A DNA stretch of 64,000 nt from Rudaea sp. (GTDB lineage Bacteria; Pseudomonadota; Gammaproteobacteria; Xanthomonadales; Rhodanobacteraceae). Below, one piece after another: positions 1-8,812 of this stretch. The notes below the pieces were generated by a model. It did not search any database. It was not told the DNA's origin and worked only from the letters and a program-made list of their open reading frames with translations. The first letter of the stretch is position 1; each line of letters begins with the position of its first letter. Both the position numbers and the translations under genes were made by a program. The DNA lies in NCBI GenBank assembly GCA_031291055.1, contig JARLJU010000215.1:1-64000 (forward strand). Direction: 5' to 3'.

Positions 1-20
1 CGACTTTACGCTTCACCGCC

Positions 21-138
21 TCCCTGGCGGATACAGCAGCGTGGTACCACCCGATCCCATCCCGAACTCGGAAGTGAAACGCGCCCGCGCCGATGGTAGT
101 GTGGCTTAAGCCATGCGAGAGTAGGTCACTGCCAGGGG
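21..138 (+). rRNA. rrf: 5S ribosomal RNA
   Basis: The closing helix is visible as CCCTGGC near the start and GCCAGGG at the end, and the interior holds conserved 5S segments such as CCCGAACTCGGAAGTGAAACG and CGATGGTAGTGTGG. It lies at the window edge, so it is the last gene of an rRNA operon whose 16S and 23S genes are upstream and outside the window. Exact ends are uncertain by a few bases. Confidence 0.95.
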
Positions 139-146
139 CCTCACAG

Positions 147-177
147 CAAAAGGCCACCCCTCATCGGGTGGCCTTTT
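147..177 (+). terminator. rRNA operon terminator
   Basis: An inverted repeat of about 11-12 bp (AAAAGGCCACCC against GGGTGGCCTTTT, short TCAT loop) ends in a T-rich run just after the 5S gene. This is a classic intrinsic terminator for the rRNA operon. Confidence 0.9.
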
Positions 178-291
178 CCTTTTGGGGAGCGCGTCGCTGC
201 GACGGCATCCCAGTTGCCAGGTGGCCTGCTCAGAAAAATCCCGGGTTGCGTGCTAATGTGGCGACCTCGAAACCCGTCCGGAGGATTCGCG

Positions 292-2088
292 ATGACCATC
301 TTGCCCGTAGCGCACCAACGCCTGCTGAGTCTGATGCTTTTGTCTGGCGCACTAGCGTCGATCTGGACTCCAGTCACGTTTGCCGACCCACCCACGGTCG
401 GATCGAACAACGTGGCTGTCGCCGACCCGCTGATTCCGGCGCCATACACCACGCCGTGCACGGTTACCCTGTTCACCAACCAGCAATTCGCGGATTTCAA
501 CGCGAAGCCATTCAGCTATGCGCCGCCGTCCGCTTGTCCGGGGCCCTGGCAGAAAGTGGTGCTCAGTGCCGACTATTCCGTGACCATGGGGCGCCAGTTC
601 GACCGCACCGCCGAGATCTGGCTCGGCGGTGCAATTATATACTTCGGGACAACCGAGGAACCTTCGGCAAGTCTCGGGCAGTCATGGCACATCGAGCGTG
701 ACCTGACCGACTACAGCCCGTTGTTCGCGACTTCGCAAAGCGGCCATGCGGATCTGGGCAACTTTGTCGGTACCTCCGGCGGCGTCAACTACACGGGCAT
801 CCTGTACGGAACCGCGACGTTGTCGTTCTATCCACTCGCACCGACCGTATTCGATCATCCGCCACGTCCCGACGCATTGTTGCCGTTGTCCGCCAGTGCG
901 GATGGCAGCACGGCGGATCTGGCATCACCGAGCGCTCAGCTCTCGATCACGTTCAGTTCGTTGCCGACCAACATCGAGCGCGCGTTCCTGGATGTGTACG
1001 CGCAAAGTCAGGCGTCCGACGAATTCTGGTACACCTGCGTGCCCGACGATGTCGCCAATGCGTTGCAATCCTGCGGCGGCACCGGCTTCCGCGAAACGCA
1101 AATCAGCATCGATGGCCAGCCCGCGGGCGTCGCACCGGTGTACCCGTGGATATACACGGGCGGCATCGATCCGTATCTGTGGCGCCCGATCCCCGGCGTG
1201 CAGACGCTGGCGTTCGAGCCATACAGGGTCGATCTCACTCCATTTGCGGGTGTGCTGGATGATGGTGCCGCGCACACGATCGCCTTGAGCGTGTTCAATA
1301 CGCAGGACCATTTTTCCACCGCAGCGAACCTGCTGCTGTATCTGGATCACGGCGCCACGCAAGTCACGGGTACGGTGACATCGAACACCCTCGCCGCCGC
1401 TCCGGTGCCTGATGTCGTGGAGAATCTCGCCCTTCAAGGCGCCGACACCAATGGCACGGTTACGGTCACATCGAACCGCCAGTTCGCAATTGCCGGATCG
1501 GTGACCACCTCGCACGGTGTGGTCTCCACGCAGGTACAGCAGACCTTGGGTTTTTCCAACGCGCAGACATTTGCGATATCCGACGTGCTCTACAGCCAGC
1601 ACATCACCCAGGGAACGACGATCGATTCGACCACGACCGTCACCGCCGGTGCGACGGTCGCCATCACTCACGAACAACGCAGCTATCCGTTGACGGTGAA
1701 CATCGACTATCGGGTTCTCTCCGACGGCAGTGCCAACCAGGCTACCGTGATCGATCAGGATTTCTCGCAGTCCGTGAGCGTCGGCAACCAGGGCTTTGCC
1801 GCGCGCAATGCGTCGCTCGACAATCACGTCGTCACGAGTGACACCCTGCTCATCAGCGCGTCCAACCAGGTAACCGGTACGTTCGATCAGGGCACCACGC
1901 AGACCTATGCGTATGCCGACCCGTTCGGCGTCTGCTACAGCCGCCAGATCCAGGCAGCGAGCGGCGAGCTGACGGCAGTTGCGGATGGGCAGAGCTGTCC
2001 CGGCGGAACCAATACGCTCAGCTGGTTCGATGCCTTCGCCAACTATGGTTCGTCGGTTACCGGCGCAACCCTGCAATTGCTGCCCTGA
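292..2088 (+). CDS. Secreted peptide:N-glycanase A family protein (PNGase A-like amidase)
   Basis: The protein has 598 aa. I chose the ATG at 292 because GGAGG lies 7 bases upstream and the product then begins with a clean signal peptide ending near TFA. An in-frame start at 214 would add an implausible leader. The stretch from about residue 70 to 180 (CPGPWQKVVL, GRQFDRTAEIWLGG, EEPSASLGQSWHIERD, LGNFVGTSGGVNYTGI) matches by eye the diagnostic blocks of plant PNGase A, the glycopeptide amidase that releases N-glycans from asparagine. The C-terminal half is beta-rich and Thr/Val-rich. It stands alone after the rRNA operon and converges on the next gene. Family assignment is strong; activity on N-glycans is inferred. 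Confidence 0.85.
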   Translation: MTILPVAHQRLLSLMLLSGALASIWTPVTFADPPTVGSNNVAVADPLIPAPYTTPCTVTLFTNQQFADFNAKPFSYAPPSACPGPWQKVVLSADYSVTMGRQFDRTAEIWLGGAIIYFGTTEEPSASLGQSWHIERDLTDYSPLFATSQSGHADLGNFVGTSGGVNYTGILYGTATLSFYPLAPTVFDHPPRPDALLPLSASADGSTADLASPSAQLSITFSSLPTNIERAFLDVYAQSQASDEFWYTCVPDDVANALQSCGGTGFRETQISIDGQPAGVAPVYPWIYTGGIDPYLWRPIPGVQTLAFEPYRVDLTPFAGVLDDGAAHTIALSVFNTQDHFSTAANLLLYLDHGATQVTGTVTSNTLAAAPVPDVVENLALQGADTNGTVTVTSNRQFAIAGSVTTSHGVVSTQVQQTLGFSNAQTFAISDVLYSQHITQGTTIDSTTTVTAGATVAITHEQRSYPLTVNIDYRVLSDGSANQATVIDQDFSQSVSVGNQGFAARNASLDNHVVTSDTLLISASNQVTGTFDQGTTQTYAYADPFGVCYSRQIQAASGELTAVADGQSCPGGTNTLSWFDAFANYGSSVTGATLQLLP

Positions 2089-2094
2089 TCGGGA

Positions 2095-2125
2095 CTGCGG
2101 CTCCGCGATATCCGCGGAGCCGCAG
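2095..2125. terminator. Hairpin between convergent genes
   Basis: A perfect 13-bp inverted repeat (CTGCGGCTCCGCG / CGCGGAGCCGCAG, 5-base loop) fills the gap between two converging genes. It probably terminates both, although neither side has a clear U-tract. Confidence 0.6.
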
Positions 2126-2134
2126 GTGCTGCAC

Positions 2135-2866
2135 CTATGTGCGCTTGAACGTCACCACCAGCACATCGCGAAACGCGGGCTGCAGCGGATCGATCGGTTC
2201 CACCGGCGTCACGCCGTGAAATACGCGCGCATCGTCGACAAGCGCTGCGTCGAAGGTGGCGGCGAGGGTGAAGCTGCCGAGCAACTTTCCGTTCCTTGAG
2301 TGAATTGTCGTTGTGCCGCTGGCGATGTTCCGGCGGGCGACGAGCAGCACCAACACGTAGTCGACGCCATCGCGATGCACGCCTTCGGGTGTCGGCAGAC
2401 CGGATTCATCCGGCCGTGCCTCGATGCGGAACTGATGCGTTTCAACGCGCCATGTGCGCACATCCGGCGCCAGTGCTCCGAACAACAGTGTGCAAAACCG
2501 GAGAATGCAGCACATGCTGGCGCTGCTGCCAATACCCGGCACAATCGGCTCGAACCAGCGTTCGATGCCGCCGTGCAGATGGTTGTAGTCGCGGCTCTGG
2601 TAGTGCGGCTGATGCGCTTCGCGCGTGATCGCATCGCCATTCCCGATGCGGAAAACCGCATGCCGTCGCCGCCGGTAGCGGCCGTGGTCGGCGAGATGAC
2701 GATCAAGCGCGAGATCGCCCCAGCTTGCCGCGAACGCGGGCCAGTCCGTCAGCGCACCGTAGCGTTCCAGCAATGGGCGCATACGTGCCGACTTGGCGAA
2801 GGCAAAGCCGTCGCGCTGCAGAATCGCCTGAAGGCTTGCATGTGCCGCCGGCTCGGTATCGCGCAT
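2135..2866 (-). CDS. 2OG-Fe(II) dioxygenase family protein
   Basis: The 243-aa protein resembles the bacterial 2OG-Fe dioxygenase family (PF10014 type), whose characterised members hydroxylate free amino acids such as isoleucine. The iron facial triad can be read as His-Arg-Asp in the segment VHRDGVDYVLV (about residue 170) plus the distal His of FHGVTPV near the C-terminus. No signal peptide or membrane segment is seen, so it is cytoplasmic. It is monocistronic and convergent with the PNGase A-like gene. The substrate cannot be read from sequence. Confidence 0.8.
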   Translation of the reverse strand: MRDTEPAAHASLQAILQRDGFAFAKSARMRPLLERYGALTDWPAFAASWGDLALDRHLADHGRYRRRRHAVFRIGNGDAITREAHQPHYQSRDYNHLHGGIERWFEPIVPGIGSSASMCCILRFCTLLFGALAPDVRTWRVETHQFRIEARPDESGLPTPEGVHRDGVDYVLVLLVARRNIASGTTTIHSRNGKLLGSFTLAATFDAALVDDARVFHGVTPVEPIDPLQPAFRDVLVVTFKRT

Positions 2867-2976
2867 GCCGACACCATAACAAATCGCCTGCTGGGTTCCA
2901 GAGCCACTTTTGCGCGTGCCAGCCTGCGCCGCTCCGAACCGCGCAACGCGTTGTTCCCGGGCAAATGATGTGCGCC

Positions 2977-3474
2977 TTACTCGAAGGCGTGGAAGTGCAT
3001 GCCGCTCAGATCGGTATCCTGGCGCTGGCGGTACTGGCGCAATTGCACGACGGCGTCGTGCTGCGGACGCTCGCGATTTCGCCGGGTCAGCACGGCGTGC
3101 ACGTGGCTCAGCCAGGAATTCCGCGTGACTGCTGCGGAGTTGTGGCGCAGCGCGCGCAGCAGGGTGGTCAAGCGGCTGGAACTGGTGTGGCGGGCGCGCT
3201 GTTCGACCTCATGCCTGGCTGCTTCCAGCGAATCGAACAGTTCCAATTGCCGGGCCGCCGGATGCGCCCACCAGGTCAGTGCATATTTGTCCGACCACGG
3301 ACCTGAAATGCCCGCTATCGCCTTGCCGTGGACATAGGCCACGGCAGCGCATCCTTCGTAGCGCGATTGCCAGACAATCTTGCTGGGCTGACGACCGGTA
3401 TTGACGCGGATCGCTGGAATTTCCTGGGATTTGGTCGAGGCAAGCATCTTCTTGATCATCGGTGCGGATTTCAC
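2977..3474 (-). CDS. Hypothetical protein, 165 aa
   Basis: I do not recognise this family. The product is soluble, with aromatic and charged stretches such as WWAHPAARQLELFD and a probable central helix (SLEAARHEVEQRAR). Composition looks like real protein, whereas the opposite-strand ORFs here are Arg/Cys-rich shadows. It begins 243 bp from the divergent secreted-protein gene and ends about 110 bp from the dioxygenase start. It could alternatively start at an internal Met (residue 6 or 10). Confidence 0.55.
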   Translation of the reverse strand: MKSAPMIKKMLASTKSQEIPAIRVNTGRQPSKIVWQSRYEGCAAVAYVHGKAIAGISGPWSDKYALTWWAHPAARQLELFDSLEAARHEVEQRARHTSSSRLTTLLRALRHNSAAVTRNSWLSHVHAVLTRRNRERPQHDAVVQLRQYRQRQDTDLSGMHFHAFE

Positions 3475-3717
3475 TGCACTAGCAAGTCACGCGCCAACGG
3501 ATCGTGGAGCTTTTCGGCGCCGAATATGCCGGTGCTGCGCCTTATCCGCGGACCGGCGGTATCGAAATGCCTGTGAGCGGATGAACCATTCGCCGGCGGC
3601 GCGCAATTGCGCTGACGCGATTCGCCGCTTTGGGCCACAATTGGTCGCAATGCGAAGGTTCATAGCGAATTCAGAGCCGCCAGCCTAAGATGCTGGGGTC
3701 AACCCGAGAGGTGCGTC

Positions 3718-4902
3718 ATGTTGCGCATTGGTCTGTTTGCCCTGGCGGCTTTGCTGGTTGGCGTTGCCCACGCCCAAGTCGCTGACAATGACCCCTTGGC
3801 GGCGGCTCCCGTCGCGTACAGCAGCGCGCCGCAGGGCAATCCCGGTTGCGACAGCGGCGTGTACAACGCCGACGGGTCGCCAGTCATCTCCTGCAGCCCG
3901 GATATCGCACAGCCAGTCGATGAGGAAGGCGCAAACGCCACTGCATATCAGGCCGATACTGGCGGTATCTACTACGACGAAGGCGATGCGGCTGATCCGT
4001 CCTATTTCACGCCTGATTTCTACCTCGGCGTGAGCCTGCTTCCCTACGGCTACTGGTATCCAGGCTTTGGTTTCGCCTGGCCCTACTATGGCTTTGGGCC
4101 GTTCGGGTACGGCTTCGGTGTTGCCTTCGCGCCGTACGCCTACTTTGGTGGCAATGACGCGTTTGGCCGCGGCGGATATGGCGGCCACTACCACGGCCCG
4201 TATCGGTATGTCGGCAATGGACGCTACTGGGACCAGGGTCGCTACGCTGCAATGGCCAACCCTCGCGGCGCGGCAACGCATGCCAATCGCGCTGGCAGAG
4301 GGCTCGGTACGGCTTCGACGACGGCCGCAATTCGCGCCGATACAGGTCGCGCAGGCGCGTTGACTTCCAGTCGATTTGCCGCCGCGCAGGCAGCTCCGTC
4401 GCGCTCGACAATGAGCACGAACAATAGGCCGATGGGGACCGCCGCGCAGGCAGCCCGTCGTTCGCTGCCGTCGGCATCTTATTACGCAGCCGCGCAGCGT
4501 GGCGGATTGACGGCGAATCCGGCCGCAGCATCCAGGCCGACAGCGTCAATCGCACCGGGCAATCGCGTGGGTCTCTCCGGCGATCGCGCCGCCAATGCGC
4601 GCAGTGCAAACCCGTACTGGGTAACCTCGATGCCGAGCCGCGGCTACGCCACGTCTGCATACCGGAACAATGCGGGCAGTCCCACGCGGGCGTATGGTTC
4701 CGCGTCGCGGTCCTATGCTGCGCCGCGCGCCAGCTATGCGATGCCGCCGCAGCGCTATTCGCCCGCTGGACGCAGCTATTCTGCCGGGCGCGCCATGCCT
4801 TCCTATTCCCGCAGCAGCCCGGCAGTCGCCTCGCACGGCGGCGGCAGTTCGTCCGCGCATTTCTCCGGAAGCCGCGCGGGCGGCGATTCCCGCGGGCATT
4901 GA
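3718..4902 (+). CDS. Secreted Gly/Tyr/Ser-rich protein
   Basis: The protein has 394 aa with a standard signal peptide (MLRIGLFALAALLVGVAHA). Residues about 95-170 are very rich in Gly, Tyr, Phe and Trp (YWYPGFGFAWPYYGFG), and a basic Ala/Ser/Arg low-complexity region runs to the C-terminus, with repeated AAQAA and RSYS-like units. There is no catalytic motif. The ATG is preceded by GAGAGGTGCGTC. Aromatic and Gly-rich composition suggests an extracellular or surface structural role, but that is inference. Confidence 0.8.
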   Translation: MLRIGLFALAALLVGVAHAQVADNDPLAAAPVAYSSAPQGNPGCDSGVYNADGSPVISCSPDIAQPVDEEGANATAYQADTGGIYYDEGDAADPSYFTPDFYLGVSLLPYGYWYPGFGFAWPYYGFGPFGYGFGVAFAPYAYFGGNDAFGRGGYGGHYHGPYRYVGNGRYWDQGRYAAMANPRGAATHANRAGRGLGTASTTAAIRADTGRAGALTSSRFAAAQAAPSRSTMSTNNRPMGTAAQAARRSLPSASYYAAAQRGGLTANPAAASRPTASIAPGNRVGLSGDRAANARSANPYWVTSMPSRGYATSAYRNNAGSPTRAYGSASRSYAAPRASYAMPPQRYSPAGRSYSAGRAMPSYSRSSPAVASHGGGSSSAHFSGSRAGGDSRGH

Positions 4903-4961
4903 CGCCAGCAGTGTAGTCGCCTGTCGGCGCGGCGTGCGCCGTCCGTGAATCCCGCGATTTC

Positions 4962-5573
4962 CTAGCGTTCGACCGGATTGGCCTGCGCATAAACCGGGTC
5001 GAGCGCTGCCAGCACGGCGTGGATGCCTTGCTTGACGTAAGGCACCGCATCGGCTTTGTAGGCGGCGTCAGATTTCCTGTGATAGTCCGTGTGCAGGACG
5101 AGCTTGCCATCAGCTCCGGAATACACGTACAGATCGACGTTGTACCCGGCCTTCGGCGGTTTGTAGCCGCCGCTTCCGTCGACCAGATCGTACGTGCTGG
5201 GCACGGCAATGGGCCTGAAGCGCGCGACGATGCGGTAGTCGAATCCGGTATCGGATCTGCCGAGCTGATCGGCCGGTACGCCGCGCTCATCATCGAATGT
5301 GCCGTTCAATTGCCTGATCGCGACATGCCGCTCGTCCGCCCAGAGCTGGAAATACTTGGCAGGAATCCAGCACATTTGCGTTTCCGCAGCCACTTCGCCG
5401 GCGCAGGAAAAATAGAAAGTGAAATGTGCAGAATTGCCATCGCCGAACAGGTGCAACCGGGTCAGCGCATTGTCTGCATCCGGACTGGTTGTTGCGCAAC
5501 TCGCCGCTACCGAGACGGCTGCGCCCAGCATGAGGTGGCGTGCGGTTCTGATGGAAATGCAGGCGGAGAACAT
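4962..5573 (-). CDS. Putative lipoprotein
   Basis: From the Met at 5573 the 203-aa product begins MFSACISIRTARH with a hydrophobic stretch ending AVSVAASC, a plausible lipobox. A longer 221-aa form from the ATG at 5627 has a better Shine-Dalgarno (AAGGA, 8 bases away) but an over-long leader, so the start is unresolved. The mature part contains HFTFYFSCAG and CWIPAKYFQLWAD and is otherwise unrecognised. It is divergent from the exported glyoxalase-fold gene. Confidence 0.7.
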   Translation of the reverse strand: MFSACISIRTARHLMLGAAVSVAASCATTSPDADNALTRLHLFGDGNSAHFTFYFSCAGEVAAETQMCWIPAKYFQLWADERHVAIRQLNGTFDDERGVPADQLGRSDTGFDYRIVARFRPIAVPSTYDLVDGSGGYKPPKAGYNVDLYVYSGADGKLVLHTDYHRKSDAAYKADAVPYVKQGIHAVLAALDPVYAQANPVER

Positions 5574-5628
5574 GTCGTGGTGTGATTTCCTGATTGATGC
5601 CTGGCTGCGCGCGGTCTTTCGCAGCATT

Positions 5629-5658
5629 GCATTTCCTTGGCGTCGCGCCAAGAAATGC
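5629..5658. promoter_or_regulatory. Hairpin at the alternative ribosome-binding site
   Basis: GCATTTCCTTGGCG and CGCCAAGAAATGC form a 13-bp inverted repeat with one bulged C and a 3-base loop. On the minus strand it buries the AAGGA sequence that would serve the ATG at 5627. It could be an operator, or an RNA hairpin affecting start choice in the lipoprotein gene. Confidence 0.4.
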
Positions 5659-5800
5659 ACTTTGCATGTTCGCCGATGCGTCCGTCTCAAATTGCACGGA
5701 GGTAAAAACGCAAAGTGGCATGGCAGCAAGGGTTGCGCGCAAACCCATGCTGGCATGCTCGTTGCGGCATGCGTGCGTGACGCATGTCCGGGAGACAACG

Positions 5801-6727
5801 ATGCACCGACAAAACATTTCCAAAGCGCTTTTGAGCCAGTGTCTGCTCGCGGCATTGATCAGCACGGCTGGCGCCGCTTCCGCGCTCGCGGCCACACCCT
5901 TGCATTTTCCGGCGCTGGTCCAGCCTGCAAGCAATGAACATCATGCCGGGAAGGTCATTCTTGTCGAACTGGTGACGCCGGATATTGCTGCGTCCAAGCA
6001 GTTCTATTCCGGACTTTTCAACTGGGCATTCGATGACATTCAATCCGGCGACGCGCACTACGCCGCGGCATCCCTGGATGGGCGACCGGTCGCAGGCTTG
6101 ATCCAGAAGAGCGTGAAGGCCGGCGAACAGCGGCAGCCGGCATGGCTGACATTTATCTCGGTGCGCGATGTGGACGCGGCAAGAGCGGCGGCCGCGCAGC
6201 ACGGCGCCAAGGTGCTGTTCGAACCGCATACGCTCGCCGATCGTGGCCGGGAGGCGGTCTTTGCCGATCCGCAAGGTGCCGTGTTCGCGGTGCTGGCCTC
6301 GAGCAGCGGCGATCCGCCCGACGAACTGGCCGCTCCCGGTGAATGGATCTGGAGTTCGCTGATCACCAGCGATCCGGACAAAGACGCAGCGTTCTATCAG
6401 GCCTTGACCGACTATGAGGTTTTCGACATCACCGACGCAGACGGACCGCAGGAACATCTGCAGCTCGCATCCGACAACTATGCCCGCGCGAGCGTCAATT
6501 CGTTCCCGCTGAACCGGCCCGACATGCACGCGCACTGGCTCAATTTCGTACGTGTGGACGATGTGGCAAAGGCCAGCGCGAAAGTTACGGCGCTTGGCGG
6601 CCGCGTTATCGTGGAACCGCGTGAGGATCGCCATGGCGGCAAGATTGCCGTGGTCGCCGATCCGCAGGGGGCGCATTTCGGCCTGATGGAATGGTCCGAC
6701 GCCGACAGCAAGCAGGTGACGAAATGA
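5801..6727 (+). CDS. Exported two-domain VOC (glyoxalase/bleomycin-resistance fold) protein
   Basis: The 308-aa product starts at the ATG at 5801, 5 bases after GGGAGA. It has a signal peptide ending near SALAATP. Two glyoxalase-like domains follow: one opening GKVILVELVTPDIAASKQFYSGLF (about 45-160, closing FADPQGAVFAVL), and one at about 180-300 opening WSSLITSDPDKDAAFYQAL and closing VADPQGAHFGLMEW. VOC proteins of this form are usually cytoplasmic, so the leader is unusual. Its stop overlaps the start of the next lipoprotein gene (ATGA), implying translational coupling. The substrate is unknown. Confidence 0.85.
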   Translation: MHRQNISKALLSQCLLAALISTAGAASALAATPLHFPALVQPASNEHHAGKVILVELVTPDIAASKQFYSGLFNWAFDDIQSGDAHYAAASLDGRPVAGLIQKSVKAGEQRQPAWLTFISVRDVDAARAAAAQHGAKVLFEPHTLADRGREAVFADPQGAVFAVLASSSGDPPDELAAPGEWIWSSLITSDPDKDAAFYQALTDYEVFDITDADGPQEHLQLASDNYARASVNSFPLNRPDMHAHWLNFVRVDDVAKASAKVTALGGRVIVEPREDRHGGKIAVVADPQGAHFGLMEWSDADSKQVTK

Positions 6728-7053
6728 GGATTCCATACGTGCGCAAACCCACTCTCATCCTTGCGGTCGCGTTGTGCGCGGCACTGTCTTCCGGCTGCGC
6801 CGTGAGCGGTGGCGGCTATGGCTATGGTTACGAAGGAGGCGGCGTCAGTGTCGGGCTCGATTACTACGAACCATATGGCGGCTACTACGGCGGCTGGGGT
6901 CCCGGCTATCGCGTGGGTCCGGTTCGCGGAGGCGATCATCGCCGCGACGCACGCGGCGGTTCGACGCAGCATGCGTACAGGTCAGCGCCAGCGTCGCATT
7001 CCGCACCCTCGATTCCGTCGCGCCCCCACTCCAGCGGCGGCAGCCGGCACTGA
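6724..7053 (+). CDS. Small Gly/Tyr-rich lipoprotein
   Basis: The 109-aa product starts at the ATG overlapping the upstream TGA. It has an N-terminal hydrophobic segment and a lipobox (LSSGC), so it is probably a lipoprotein. The mature chain is Gly/Tyr-rich (GYGYGYEGGG, YGGYYGGWGPGYR) and then basic and Ser-rich. It resembles in composition the secreted protein at 3718-4902. Function is unknown; coupling to the VOC gene suggests joint expression. Confidence 0.75.
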   Translation: MRIPYVRKPTLILAVALCAALSSGCAVSGGGYGYGYEGGGVSVGLDYYEPYGGYYGGWGPGYRVGPVRGGDHRRDARGGSTQHAYRSAPASHSAPSIPSRPHSSGGSRH

Positions 7054-7204
7054 GCGGACGCTGATGCAAGCCAGGCTGCATTCCGGCGCGGGCCGGAATG
7101 CGGCTCCCGCCATTCGTGCGCGATGAACCATGTTCCGCGTCGCGCAAAATGCGGCATGATATCGCCATCGTGCGAGGTCGCTTGCCAGCCAAGGGGTAAG
7201 AAGC

Positions 7205-8080
7205 GTGGTCGTCGTGATCCTGCTGGCGTCGCTGGCCGTGCTCGCCACCGCTTTTCTGACCGTGTTGCTCATCGTTGCCGCGCGCCGACGGCAACTGCGG
7301 CCGCGTGCGGAAGTCATCGGGCTCGGCGCCGTGACCAATTTCTTCGATACGCTCGGTATCGGCTCGTTCGCACCAACGACGGCCTACCTGAAACTGCGCA
7401 AACTCGTACCCGACAGTTTTCTCCCGGCCACGCTCAATAGCGGACATGCGCTGCCGACCGTGGCACAGGCGCTGATCTTCATCCATCTCGTGCGCGTCGA
7501 TGCCTTGCTGCTGGCCGCCTGCATCGCCGCGTCGGTTGCCGGTGCCACGCTCGGTGCACCACTGGTCATGCGACTGCCGGTTCGGGCCGTGCAAGGTGTC
7601 GTCGGCATTTCGCTGCTGGTTGCCGCGATGCTCTATGCCTTGGCCAACCTGGGGCTCCTGCCGGCCGGTGGCGATGCGCTCGCGCTGCCGCGACCGCTGT
7701 TCGCGATCGCGGTCGCCGCGCATTTCGTGCTCGGCGCACTGATGACCTTCGGCATCGGCCTGTATGCACCATCGTTGATCCTGCTCAGTCTGCTCGGCCT
7801 GAATCCCGCGGCCGCGTTTCCGGTCATGATGGGTGCTTGTGCCTTCCTCATGCCGGTCAGCGGCATGCGCTTCGTACGCAGCGAGCGGATCGACCTGCGC
7901 GTGGTGCTGGGGCTGGCCATCGGCGGCATTCCCGCGGTGTTGCTGGCCGCCTATGTGGTCAAGTCGCTGCCGCTGGCCGGGTTGCGCTGGGGCGTCGTGG
8001 TCGTCGTGCTGTATGCCGCGGCACTGCTGCTCCACGCTGCGCTGAAACCACGGTCGGTACCTGCACCAGCCGTCGGGTGA
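7205..8080 (+). CDS. TSUP family permease (TauE/SafE-like)
   Basis: The 291-aa inner-membrane protein has about eight hydrophobic helices in two halves. Each half carries the Gly-rich pattern of sulfite/organosulfonate exporters (LGAVTNFFDTLGIGSFAPTT near the start, and a related segment GIGLYAPSLILLSLLG after the midpoint). It starts at GTG 7205 with AAGGGG upstream. The family moves anions such as sulfite or sulfoacetate; nothing nearby identifies the substrate. Confidence 0.8.
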   Translation: MVVVILLASLAVLATAFLTVLLIVAARRRQLRPRAEVIGLGAVTNFFDTLGIGSFAPTTAYLKLRKLVPDSFLPATLNSGHALPTVAQALIFIHLVRVDALLLAACIAASVAGATLGAPLVMRLPVRAVQGVVGISLLVAAMLYALANLGLLPAGGDALALPRPLFAIAVAAHFVLGALMTFGIGLYAPSLILLSLLGLNPAAAFPVMMGACAFLMPVSGMRFVRSERIDLRVVLGLAIGGIPAVLLAAYVVKSLPLAGLRWGVVVVVLYAAALLLHAALKPRSVPAPAVG

Positions 8081-8171
8081 CGGCCAGCCTGAATCGCCCT
8101 TCGTGCGGCCGCAGGTACGCTGCAATATTCCGCAGCGCCTTCAAATGTGCCGGCGCCGGTTTGCGCGCCGC

Positions 8172-8648
8172 CTAGCGTCGCGGAATCTCGGGCGAATTGG
8201 CCGACGGGCTTTCGATGAAGCGGCTTATCTTCCATTGCTTGTCCGGCTGGCGGCGCCAGATTTCATATCTGCGCACGCGCAGCAGCGCGCTGTGGCCGTC
8301 TTCCTGCTTGACCCGTCGCGTCCAGGTATCGCGCACCACGGCGAGCGAACCTTCGACGGTTATTTCGTCGACCCGCATCAGCGTATGGATCGTGTGTGCT
8401 GGCGGATGCGCAACCAGGTCGGCCTGTTGGGCGTAGGTGACGACGCCATCCGAGCCTACCCAACCGACCAGATCCGGCGCCCATACATCCAGCGCCGTCT
8501 TCCAGTCGTCCTTGTCGGCCGCCTGCATCCAGCGCATCAATGCCGCGCGAATCTCCTTCGTCGCCGTCACGTTGTCTTCGGCTGTGCCGGCACAGGCAAC
8601 GTGCATGCAGCCGAGCAAAGCGATGCCCATCAGGGTCGTGATTTTCAT
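8172..8648 (-). CDS. Secreted NTF2-like (SnoaL/DUF4440-type) protein
   Basis: The 158-aa product has a signal peptide (MKITTLMGIALLGCMHVACA) followed by one NTF2-like domain. That domain opens with a helix containing MRWMQAADKDDWKTAL, then DLVGWVGSDG, and later strands carrying VRDTWTRRVKQEDG and WRRQPDKQWKISRFIES. This is the cone-shaped fold of SnoaL and DUF4440 proteins. No catalytic assignment is possible. It converges on the TSUP gene. Confidence 0.75.
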   Translation of the reverse strand: MKITTLMGIALLGCMHVACAGTAEDNVTATKEIRAALMRWMQAADKDDWKTALDVWAPDLVGWVGSDGVVTYAQQADLVAHPPAHTIHTLMRVDEITVEGSLAVVRDTWTRRVKQEDGHSALLRVRRYEIWRRQPDKQWKISRFIESPSANSPEIPRR

Positions 8649-8683
8649 GCAAGCTCCGCGGTAAACGACGTAGGCGCCGGATT

Positions 8684-8738
8684 GTAGCCCGGATGCGGCG
8701 CAGTGGTGCTCAACGGCGGTCGGTCAATCCGGGTTGGC
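8684..8738. repeat. REP-like element with GTAG head
   Basis: GTAGCCCGGAT is followed about 30 bases later by the near-complementary AATCCGGGTTGGC. The GTAG head and imperfect palindrome resemble the repetitive extragenic palindromes that are mobilised by RAYT (Y1-type) transposases. No RAYT gene lies in the window. The copy sits between two minus-strand genes. Confidence 0.55.
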
Positions 8739-8812
8739 GCTGCTGCCTCGGAGCGACCGGTTGCGGGGACGCGGCGACGCAGATCAGCCAGCGTTCGATC
8801 ACGCGTCGGTCG

